Assembly (NCBI RefSeq): GCF_964340395.1
Contig: NC_135554.1
Location: 8,715,475-8,779,474 of the forward strand
Reading direction: 5' to 3'
DNA: 64,000 nucleotides
Origin: Glandiceps talaboti
Lineage: Eukaryota > Hemichordata > Enteropneusta > Spengelidae
Positions 47,617 through 60,500 of the stretch are shown one piece after another (the first letter of the stretch is position 1; every line of letters begins with the position of its first letter). Made by a program: the position numbers and the translations under genes. The notes beneath the pieces were generated by a model. That model had not been told where the DNA came from and made no database searches. It worked only from the letters and a program-made list of their open reading frames with translations.

Positions 47617-50600
47617 CATAATATAGTATTTCTTCACACGATGTCATCTTTTGCAAAACTTACCAAACCATTTTTTTTAATGATTATAAAAAAATCGGTC
47701 TTGATAACTTCTATGTATGGAATGCCAAAAAGTTGAAAAGTAAATGTCAGGCATGATATACATGTAGCTATAGTATAGGAAAGTGAAAGTAATTTTGGTT
47801 TTGTAGTCATGATAAATTAAATAAATTATTAAATAGATAATAAATAATGTTCATTTTTATATAGCCCGTTCTCACTTTGTGCTCAAAGTGCTAGAGTTGC
47901 AAACTGAGATGAATTATATAAACCAATGAACAAAACCACTGTTTTTAATATGGTGCTGTTATGAGTATTTTACTCTGTATAAGAGATTACTATGATATAT
48001 GGCAGCTGTATTGGTCTTGTTCACTCATTTCAACAAATATAATCCTGCTGATCTTGGCCATAGGTAGAAACTCATTGAGATATTTTTTTATGTATCAGTA
48101 TTGTCCATTCTATAAATAGTGTAATTCATACCAAACAAAAACAAGCGAGTTAACCATTCCCCAATTTGCCTTGGAGAGGGGGGTATCAGTTTATAGCTAA
48201 ATGATGACTTCCAGTCACTGCGATTGTAATAGTAATCCAAATGGACCCACATGAATATCTTTTAGAGTGTTTCTTTTCACTTTGATTTCATTTGGCCCTG
48301 ACAATGTAAGAAATAACTGTACATGGTTAGGGGGTGTTTGGTATTGTACATCAATTCTAGTCTGTGAAAAGTAGTGTGTGTACTGTAAATCGGTTTGTTT
48401 GTGTCTTAGCATGCCTGTCAGCTGTGACTAGTGTTTTTGTTTGTTTATAAGTTAGTCAGGCCGTGGCCCAAGGTGTAGCGTTTCTACAGTAGGGGCAGTC
48501 TTAGTTCATTGGCATTGGAGCGTGTGCTTGAAACATATTCCAAGCAGAGCCATTCAACTCTTGAAATATAAGACGAGGTAAAATTGTTGAAGTAACAACT
48601 GTTCACAGCTACTGTTACAAAAGAATTGATTTGCAGAGAATAGTCTTTCTAACAGTACTTGAAATCAAACTGCAAGTTTTCCACATCATTTAATTTATAT
48701 GAAGTTTTCTTTTCTGCTTTCTGCATTTCTGATGGCTTCATGATTGATAAGATTTTGGGTTCAGGCTAGTAGGAGGAGATGGAAAAGGGGAGAAACTAGA
48801 GATGTTGTGGAGCCATGCATTCTGTGTACATGTATATATCAACTTCTGCCTATAAAGTATGCTTCTGTTGAAAGTCTTGATGTACAATGTATGGGCTGTG
48901 ATCATTCCAATGAGACAGAGTAATTTATATGCTCTTGCAGAAATGTTATGTTTTACTGTTGCTGCCAAGAAGACTGATGGTTTTATGATGAATGGCAGTG
49001 ACATGTTTTAGTGTTGCTAACAAGGGGTGGTTTTTTTATGACGGTTTTTAACTCATGATTGATAGGTAATGACATGTTTTATGAACAATTTTTATTTTCA
49101 TTTTTACACCCTGTTTTACTTTGTTACTTAAAGGCCTGCTTTTGATTAGTATTAAAAATCTAGGTCTGAAAAAAAGATATATAAAATTTTAATTTGTATA
49201 AGAAATTTATAAAGAATTGATTCAGAAAACCAGCATGACCCCATGTAATCCTTAGTTAGGACTGCACTGATTAGATAACATTAATAATAATATGATGTCC
49301 TGGGATTGAAAAAATAGCCTTTTAAATCTGAAAAAAAATGTGTTCAGCAGGATGTAAAATTATAGTATGTCAAATTTATAACTTTGGTCATACAACAGTT
49401 GAATTTTTTTTTTGTAGTAATATGTCATTTACTTTTCCTTCTGTCAAAATAGCATATCTATTTACAAGATCGAATTTGCTGTGTGTGTATATATTTATTA
49501 GTATGATGTAAAAAATGTGTGTTTTCTTTATTTCCCCAGTAAGATATTCTCAAATTTGCTTCAAAAGGCACTGTAACATACAAAACAAATACAGAATCAC
49601 GGGATCTTTATCTGTACATATAATGTACTTGAATAATTAATTTCATATTTACCTAGAATGCACAAAGTTTGATTGAAATTTTCTGGCAATAATTATTTTA
49701 ACGTGGCAGTTTAGTTTTATTGAAATCTGTGAATTGATACCGACATTCTTCAAGACAGTTTAGTTTTATTGAAAACAGTGACTTGATACTGACAGTCTTT
49801 TTAAGACAGTCTGTTGCTGTACTGCTGTACTAGCCTGTATGCCAACGTTGTGAGTGGAAGTGTAAATCATAACAATATCGTATAGGGACTAGACTATCAC
49901 TACATACATATACTTCATACCTATATCAACTTTGTATACCAGCATGAGGATGGCTTTTTATTTTAACATTTCTAAGACTTGTAGAGGTTGACTGCTTTCT
50001 TTGACTTAGCAGAGCAACGTAACCATAACAACATAATGTATTTCAATAAACCTGAGGGGAAAACTGATATACATAACAAAACATCACAGTTGTGAATTTT
50101 TCAGTGTCCTTCTGGCTTGTTTGTCAAAAACAAGATGTAAGTGACAGATAAACAAAATCCTTGTTTGTTGTTTTGATGTACATATAAAACAGTACATACA
50201 TGTACACTTTAGTGAGGAGTGTGTGTTTGCACTTAAGATTGTAGAATGGCCTAACAAAAAAAATATGTACAATACAGTTTATTGCAAAGTCCAAGTTGTA
50301 TAGAGTTTAACAATACAAATTTGGCAGTTCACCCCCCTGACAGGAATACCTTGGCTACCTGTTTCATGTCTGGCATTCAGTTTTTAAGTGCTAGACAAAC
50401 AAAGCATGTATCATTCTGTAGTTTGGAAATCATCAAAACCAAACAATAGCCTGTCTGATTGAAGTAACATGCAGAATTTAATTAGAAAACAAATCAGAAA
50501 GGACTAAGATCTATTAAGATCTATTTTCTATTAACTGTGGTATTATGTAATAGTACTGCGGTGCATTTAGTTAACTCATTCAGCTCAGCATATGCTGAAA

Positions 50601-52833
50601 TATTGAACAATAGTATATATTTCTATTTAGACAGTAAAATACAAATTGATATTGATATTCACAGGACATGTTATTATAACACACACAATGGTAGACATTA
50701 TTTGACAAAAACATTGTTAAGCCCACTAACAAATAGCGGAAAATTTAATATAACTAAAAGTATAATCAAAACGTTGTAATGTAAGTAATTGAAATAACAA
50801 TCTCTATTATGTGGTTGCTATTCAGTTTTATTATTTAATTAATTTTGGATTCGTGATTATTAAATGGTTAGTCACGATGGTTGAATCAATGAATGGTTGG
50901 ATTGAGTGGCTGGCTTGGAATCTATGTAAGTTGTTGATAAGAACCTTACAATGCGGTACCACTGGCATGTCTTTCTTCAGATGATTAAAGTCCTTTTGGC
51001 AAGCTTTGTACCTTCCTACTGTACCTTAGTCAACCCAGCTGTTCAATATTACTCAATTCAATACAAATGCATGAAATTGGGGGGGGGGGGGGGGGGGGGG
51101 GGACTGGTCCGAGTCTGACTAATCCTATGTTCCTGCTCAGCCTGCAGGAATTGCATACTGTCTAGGGACTCGAAGCTAAAAGGAATAGTTATGCCACTGT
51201 CGGTCTATGCCAGGGGTATTGCTAAGTTGCAGACTACCAAGTCTGAGGCTAAGTGTAAATCTGTGTTGAAACTTGAGAGCTATTCTTTGCAGAGAATAGG
51301 CACATTATTAATATATACTCTTCATTATAATTTAATTATCAAGTTTCTGAAAAATTCCGTGTGAAACATTTGTGATTAAATTTACAAATAAATACTCAAT
51401 GTGAGTTGTAACCATTCAGTGGGCGGAATAATTTCAATGAGATCAAATTTTGAGACAAACAAATTATTTATGCCATTCATGTTGATAATTACACTTTGAA
51501 ATCAAGTTACTTGTAGATCTATTTTGAACAATTATAGATTGTCTGAATAACAGCTGTGGTTCCATATGTTTGATAAATTGGTAATCAATCCAGTCAATCG
51601 AACAATATTATAATTAGAAAGAAAGCCAATTTGAAGAAAAAACTCAGAAGATATGTACATGTACGTGCATTGTTAAACGTTTTTCATGCCGTTTAAAATT
51701 TGTCTAAATGTGATTCAATAAGCTGGATAAATTGTAATTGATTATTTGCAGGGGAGGGCTGGGGTGGTTGTGTCTGTTGGTGCATTGGTTTGGGGTGGGA
51801 GTGGGGGTAGGGTGGGGGGGCAACTTTCCAATGATTTCCAAAATTCCATCATAATACCCTGTATACCATCATTTGGGCAAGTAACCCTTGTAAAATACCT
51901 GTTAGTATCTTTGTGAAATTCTGGTTGTTTTTACCCACTCATAAATATATGGATGAAGAGTATGATTATATTATCCTACCTTGTACCACAGCAGAGCTTT
52001 GGAGAGAAAACCAGGGAAAATACCTTTAGACTTTGTTACATTTTAACTAATTTTAAAACAAAGAGAATCACTAACCTGAGAATCACTAACCTAAGCATCA
52101 ATTTTATTCCCGACTTCTGAAATTTCTAAGTTTACAAGATACTGTAAAAAAACCTTTACTTTAATCGTTAGTAAGATACATGTATTTTACTTTTTAGTTT
52201 TGCTAAAATGTCTATCTAATTCTGGCTGTAAATGATAGAATCCCAATGATGATATAGTCACTCATAAACATGACTTTATTCATTCATTCAATGTATCAAT
52301 GTACTTTCATCTTTTAGACGTGCAAATGCATGCTAAACGTTAACATAACACTAAAACAAAATACTTAAGAAACCTGGTCATTGAATTTGAGTCACAAAGT
52401 ATTTTTTAGTCATAGTAGTACATGTATGATGTAAAAGTATATCTTCATATATGTATATGCAAGTTTGACACAGTCTTTACTGAAAAATATTGGTTCATGT
52501 GTATATGTACATTGTGACATCAAAAAATTTCATTCATGTTACCCATATGACAACAACAACAACAACAACAACAAAAGACAACACAGCCAAACACAACATA
52601 ACATTAAAGTACAGCTTAAAGTCATTAGCCATGCTTAAAATAGCTGAACAAAGACAAGGTATTTGCACTGTTCCTATATTGATTAACACAGACAAAGGAC
52701 GTTAAATGACAGTTGTATCTTGCCAACGTATTGTTTAGGCATAGTTTTACTACAATTACAATGTACAAGAGCATAGAAACTGGAAATCAATAAAGAAGTA
52801 TTCTGAAACACAGTGTAAAAGGAAAGTGAACTG

Positions 52834-52903
<70 letters not shown>

Positions 52904-54349
52904 GTGTGCATCATGTGTGTTTGTCAGTCTGCCTGTCTACCTGCTCACATAATTGTATTTCATTTTTTAAAACAATGTACACATGGCATTCTTAGAGTTA
53001 ACAAAGTTATTCTTGGGGCCAAGCCTGGTCCAAAGTGCACATTTTTGTCTAGTCTTAATTCTTTTGTTCCTAAATCTATATTATATAAAACAAGTGAATG
53101 ATATTACTAAGTGTCCAATCATAAATGTTTCAAAATAGATTTATTTTCATACTGTGATTTATAATTTCAGTGTTTCAGGTGAATAAAATTCTACAGGAAC
53201 AGAATAACACCTAAAAAGACCCCATTGTTTAGTATAAGTGACTTGAAGTTTTTCAAAGCTTTTAAAATTGAAAAAATGATACATGTACATTGTATGCATG
53301 CATTACTACCATTAAGTTGTTGCAATTGTGAAAATTTGTTGTTAGCACTGGTGTAAAGTTTTGCATACCCTTTTAATGATCTGTATATTTTATTACTACT
53401 GGTATTAAGAAAGAAATAATTGAATTATTGCAATTCCAAATCAACAGGTGTGTGACTGGGTAGTGTGTACCCTTATGTCAGTAACCTTACTTGTCACTAT
53501 GACGTTCATCACATTGGTCAGTCATCCTGTAGTCATATGGCTTAGTTTTAATCCTTTTATTTGTGCTGTATAATATTTATGTCATTGCTTTCTCATAAAA
53601 AAGAAAAAAAAAACTGTAAAAAGTGACGTCTGAAGTCCGCTATAAGGTTAAGCTGACACTGGGGATTAGAGAATGGTTTGTGACCTTTGGTACGACCCTG
53701 TATGGTGCCGTGATGCAAGTACCATGGAGTTGGAACTAGTGAAGCATAAATGCATGGACACGTTTACAGCATTATTTAAAAAGGAAGTTTTATATGAAAA
53801 TGAAAATGTCATGATTTGGAGTAATTTATAACCCACTGTCGACAAATGTAATGCCATTATACTATTCTGACAGCCAGGCCAAGTTAAAGACAGCACACAG
53901 ATGATGTAACAAAAGACATTACATACAAATAAACATGTGATGTGTGTATATATTATTTATAAAAATCAAGTGCCTACTTTCTATTCTGTGTCTTATACCA
54001 ATCTATACTATTTTAAAGGTAACTGTCCAGAACTGAAGGTACAAAATGTAAAACAAAAAGAAGTGAAATTTTGTTTTAAAGTGAAACTGTACTAGTCTTT
54101 TCAGTGCACATTGACTTGGAATACACTGTAGATTTACATATATATAGATCACATGACGTAATGACATATTGATGGTATTTTTAAGGAGAAGGTTATATTA
54201 TTCAAGGCTATAGTAGTTACAAAGTTACAACTGTTGCTCAGATACATGTACAGTTATCTTAAGACTTACAACCAGTGTGCAGTTGTCATAACGTTATTCA
54301 TGTACAGCATTCTATTTTTATGCATGTGTGGTGGTGGGGGAGTGGATGG

Positions 54350-54415
<66 letters not shown>

Positions 54416-54471
54416 CGCAAATGTACATTTCACAATGCTACATGTATGTGTGCATATTATATGTATGTTTG

Positions 54472-54529
<58 letters not shown>

Positions 54530-57500
54530 AGTTTGTTTCATGCATACAAATTTAGCCAAATTTCCTAAGTTATGTAGTATTTTATGTTGATTAAAGTACA
54601 ATAGTGTAGGTCACAAAAAGGGCATTCTCTACATTTTATGTGGTGTAATGGTACTACAGAATTGACGTCAGAAAGTACAGACTGATATAAAGTATACCAA
54701 GTACAATGTGCATGTATTCCCTGACTGTTACAAGTTACATGTAAATTGTATGAAGAAGTTGTACACTTCAACTTCGGGGAAGAAAAGTGTATATTATTAT
54801 TTGTACAGTTTGTAGTTCAAATGTTTGTTGTAACTGCATACAACTTGATGTACATGACATATATCTAGACATACATGTTATATTATGTCAGCTGGTTTGT
54901 TCACATTCATTGACAGCTCTTCAATCAAGGTTTTTACGCAGTATTTGCCAAGAAAAACAAAGCAAATGTGTAATGTGTATTATGTGGAGGTGTTGTTCTG
55001 TAAATAGAAACTAAATGGAACTTTGATATGTAGCTGTGTTGTTGTGATAGCAAATATAACGATTTGGTTGATGCTCATGCCACTATTTGTACATACTACA
55101 GCAAATAGAATTGTTTGGTTGACACTTCAAGTTGTGCCACACTATATCTACATGTGTCAAGTGAGATCCCTCTCTAGTCACTGCTATGTTAATATACATG
55201 GGGGGGGGGGGGGGGGGGGGGGCTACTCCCTTAATTTGATTATACGTATATATACATGTATGTACCCATTAGGGGTAAGATTTCTAGCCCTTGGTCGAAA
55301 ATTGGGTTTGATGTATTTTGAGCCGAAGACTCAGACGAGTCCTAAATGGTGTCCACTCTGCATTATTTTGATTTTGCTTCATCTAAAAGTGGTCCATTGT
55401 TCTTTACCAAATCATAACTGTGCCATTAATTGCCTCAAAATGTTGCCTCCCAACAATACATTTTCCATCTTTTATGGTGAATGTTATCACCATACTTTAA
55501 AGGCACATGATTCAGTACCAGGTTCATGCAGTACTGCTATCTTATCAGTTGGGCCATAAAGGATTAGCTAGGAGTATTCTTTTGTTGAGTATCAACCTTT
55601 ACTACAGCATTGCTGGATGACTGGGTCTTTAACTGAGCATAAACATATGTTGAGCATCTTTTTAGCTCCGCTGTCAGCGAAAGCTGAAAGCGTAGCTTTA
55701 GGTATAGGTGGGTATTGAGGTATAGAGAGTAGAGTGAATCATAGGTGTCCGTCAAACTTTTATATCTTCACTATCTACTCCGAAAGTGACAGTCGGAATT
55801 CTTCGATATTTGGTGTGCATGTTCCCTGGGGGGAGGCTATTCAGATTTGTTCATGCCAAGTTGATCTGTGCCATTTTCAATTTTTTATGATTTTTTTTCC
55901 AAAAATGACATTTTCATCAACTCCTCATAAACTTAAAGTCAGATTGCTTTGATATGTGGTGTGTTGATGCACAGAGGGTACCTTACTTAGATTTGTTAAT
56001 TTCAAGTCAGCACGTCTTCTCTTCTATTTTTTATGATTTTTTTTTTGAAATTTGAAAAAAAAATGAATATGTTAATGAGTATAATGACCGACGCCATATT
56101 GGAAATCACTCCGCGAGACTTTAGGTAAAGTGCAACTTTTCAAAAGACACTATTGACGTCAAACAAGCAATGTAATATGTGCTATAGTCTTAATTCTACG
56201 CATTGTGCGCCCAAATGACAAATATTTGTTCGAAAAAGGGTTGTAAACTTCAAATCCAATTCTCCATCCACCCCTCCTACAGAATGGTTCATTCCAGTAT
56301 ATGCACCTCCCTCATGATCAAGTTTGAATGCCTGTGAACTGAAGTGTATGGGACAATTTTTGACAGAGTCAGTCGTCAATAAAAACGATAATACTCTTTC
56401 TAAAATTACCACATTTTGAAAGGGAAAGTACTTTGTGGTTCATTTATGGAGTTTTGTTTTTGTACGATCAATATTGGTGGCAAAATTACAGCGTCAAAAT
56501 TGCCGATGTGGTAGTTCCGTACGACGACAATCTCAAGTACCCGGATGTACGAGGGACTAACCCGGAAGCAAGTCGTTGCCAGCCGTACGAGAAATCGCTG
56601 CGTTCAGAATGTCATTATTCACAGAATTGTTTCTTTCGAGTGAAAACCCGTCTTGAATTGTATAACTCTAACAAATGAAGACATGTCAAGTTATATTTTG
56701 AAAGTTGTATCGCTAGTTTGAGACGATTTGCTCACCTACTATCGAGGCTTGGACATTGTTGGACCTTACTCCAGTTCAGCGGGAAGTTTAGCCAGTCCGA
56801 TAATTCTTTCTGGTTTAGTTTACAACACTTTTGATCACACAGATTTTGTTTTTGTGATGAAAAGAAATTTAAAAAAAGATCACTTCAACCATTTCGTTGT
56901 GTTTTCTTTATGAAAGGTAATCGAACATGAACGAGTGTTACCACTGTAACCAGGAGGGTCTATGCTGTAACGTATAGCAAGGGTTCGATATACACGTACA
57001 CGCTGGTACATGGTCCGCTATCCCGCGAGTCGAGTAACTTTCTGTGATAGGTATATTAGTAGGGAGCTCAGAATTCAAACCACCGGCTATATGATGAATT
57101 CACGGTCATAGTAAAATTCATTTGATTTTTAATTTGCTATTTTGACCAACTCCGGTTGTCTATTCGCGATAAAATTACCAGGGAAAATTACGATTAGTTT
57201 GGAAACGGGGTAGATTTTCTATGATTCCGTGTCATAAAAGCATGTGTTTGTGTAGTTTTCGAAAAGCACACCCGGTGGGAAAGTCGCCCAACAGGCGATC
57301 TCGCGCCATTGCTGTACTACGTGGCACTTTATTCTGGCGGGGTGTCTCTTGAAAACGGGAATAGCGAAGGATGAGCCAATCAAGTGAGACCTTTCAAATG
57401 TAGCTAATATTATAGCCAATAAAATTAGTTGTACGATGATTTGTGTATTACACTGTACTGGCCACGTTCAACGGAAGTAAGTGAAGCTCAATCATAACAA

Positions 57501-60500
57501 TGGTGGCTGTCAAAATCGAAGACGCGATTTGACCGTGTTGTTATTTCAGTGAGTTTATTCAGCAAGAAAACAACGTGTTCTATGTTTTTGTACTTCCTAC
57601 ATGATGTGATGATCGTTTTTACTGGTACAACTTACAGCCTACAATGAAACTGCTAACTTAGTTAGTAACACTGACACGGTACGATTCCGTGTTCCGTGTT
57701 CCGTGTTCCGTGTTCATGTTTTGGGGCACATTTCTAAATACGCGAAACCAGTTATTGAATGTGTAGTGGATATTGATATTCAGTTTGAAAAATTAAAATC
57801 CTGAACTTTATTTTGCGAACGGTTTTGTCATTTCTTAGTAATTATAGGGCCGACTGTATCACGTTTAACGTTTATGTCAACCCGGAAGTACATAGACACG
57901 AAAATAGACGAAGTGACTTGTACATGTAATTAGTAACAAAATTTTGCTGTAACTGCTGGTAACCTTCAAATTTATTTATTTTTATGTTGTAAATACATTC
58001 TAATATGCACTAAGGACAACACTATAAAGACTTGCTCCATGGGAAGGTAATTTTTTGTCTTTTAAAAATGCAATAGTTAGATCAATGTGTACCAGAAATG
58101 TTATGAGCTAGAAATAAGACCACATAACATCTTATTACTCCCCCCCCCCCCAATTAAGACAAACTACTCACAGAAAGCAACAAAAAAGAGAAGAAGCTCC
58201 AAAACATAAAAAAGAGAATAAAATTACAGTAATGAGTTGATGATGCACAAACAACTACAAAGAAATAGACAGTTCAATTACAACACACGGTTTGAAATAA
58301 ATATGGGGTTTGGAAAAGTGAATTAGAAGTTGAGCAAAAACTAAGAGAGATGAAGAGCCTAAGTGAACAAGCGAAAGCACTTAAAGATAGGACCACCAGA
58401 TTTTTTGCAGGACTACTACGTTATCAATTTTACTAGTCCTGTGGGATAGTGACTTTTTTACTCCAGTGTCGAACCCTGTCAATGGCTGAGAATGACTCTC
58501 TTTCGGGTACTTGGGGATTGTCGCCGTACGGAAACTAAGATGGCGATTAATACATTTCTTCCCTATATATATATCTACTACAACTAGTACAAGTTCAATG
58601 TTGTTGACTTGGTAAATTTGTTAGAAAATTGAAATTCAAATTGCCTCAAAATTATTTTAGATCCCTAGTTTATTTCATTCATCATTAAAATTTTCCAGGG
58701 TTAAAGCTGTAAGACACTGGAATTATTTATAGCCAACCTCAAAATCTTTTTTTTTTCTTTTTTTTGTGTGCATTTCCCAGTCATTTTTTTCTGAGATTTT
58801 GTGCAATTTTTCATAACTGTATATTTTTGTTATAAAATGGTGACTATGGTATAAAAGTACAATACATTACCAACTTCTGTGTAAAATGTGTTTTATAGTG
58901 AGACATCATATGAAACCACTAACCACTTTATTGCATCGCTAAAACAAAACTGCATAGTAAAGAGCTGAAGAACTGAACCACTTCTACATGTCACCAAAAT
59001 AAAAAAATAAATAAAAAAAACAAACAGCGGAGCTATTCTGACCGATAGGTCGCTTGTCTTTAAATATTCTACCCTGCATTTCAATACAGTGTCCTCTATA
59101 TCCAGTCTTGCATGATTGTCATGCATGTTTTCTCTCTAATTTGTGATTTGTAACCCCTACCTCAGGTAGTCCCAGTTCCCTGGAGAGTTCACACTCTTTC
59201 ATTGTTTTGGCACATGTGACCACAGTACGTGTCTGTTATGCATGACTTGTGTTCACATCAAATGACAAATTGTCAGCCTTCTTATAGTAAGCTTGACTTC
59301 CATGTCATACTTAATGCATAAGAGCAGAATTTGATGTCCTTGAAGGACAAACATGTAGTCCAACCTTCAATATCACAACAATTTCACTCTGGATTAATGA
59401 TAGTTAACTTGAGTCTGTATTCTTACATCTGTGAGTCTAATATTTATGTCATGGACACCTTCAGTTTGTCTGAATGGTGACTAAAACAAGCTACATGTAC
59501 TTGTATGGTATACTACACATTATGCATACATTCACATGTATACAGGGCTCAAAATTACAATTTGCAGCTGGTAGCCCACTCAGGGTACCATTAATTATGT
59601 GATGATTTAAAGGATGGAAGATATACAGACACCAAAATATTTCAAAAACCTACATATTTCCAGTTCAGGAATATGAGACTATTGGTCGCCATCCTTGGGC
59701 TACTACATGTAACACTCTCTGCAATTGGTAGCCCACTCCGATTACCAAAGAAAGAAGTTCAATTCAAGCCCTGATATATATTGGCTGCAAAAGTTGGAGA
59801 TAATGGTCCCTAAAAGGGAATAAAACCAGACTTATTTGAGAATATACTCAACAGGTGGTTGTAAGAACTAAGACATTTGTGTGTACATTGTACATGCTAT
59901 GAAGGCTGCTTGTTAATACAAGTACATGTACATGCTAAAGAAGGCTGCTTGTTAATACAAATGTACAAGTACATGCTGGCTGTGTTGTCCTCTCTTGTTT
60001 CAGGTGTCTGTCATATTAATTATTTTATAACCAAATGATATTTCATATTAATATTTATGTAGTAGTCAAGGTCAAGGTTATAGTTATTTATTTCTTGTTG
60101 CAAGTTACTGACTGTAGCTGTATAGGATGTAACTTTAGGTATTAAATGGAACTATCAGAATGGTTAGAGTTATACTGTCACACTGCCTGCTATGTATCAC
60201 CCTATGGTTGTTGCTACACTGCCAGTCACTGTGTTGCCAACGGCACTTCAATGTTTGGCCGTAATGTCCTCAGGTACTATCTTCCAGTATGTAATCCGTT
60301 TGTATTGTTGTAAACCATTCAACAAACAACATTCAGTCTACTTGGGTAGCCCCTTTATCAGTCAGTCATGCATTGTGTACATTCAGCATTGTTACCATTA
60401 ATGTCAAAGTTTTTCTGGTTGGCAATTATCTAGTGGCATGCATCAAAGACATATGCTGATTCGATGGTCGTTGTATGTCAGTGTGACTGTGTGTACACAA

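Noticed and set aside
47464-47736. Poly-Val ORF and antisense poly-Leu/Pro ORF
   Set aside because: Both come from the GTA/GTG array and have no independent support.
55023-55559. 178-residue plus-strand ORF
   Set aside because: It crosses a 23-G run that supplies a poly-Gly stretch; the remainder has random-like composition and no family pattern.
56433-56678. 81-residue ORF with a plausible-looking C-terminal half
   Set aside because: No similarity I recognise and no splice-linked partner exon; kept only as possible content of a larger element.
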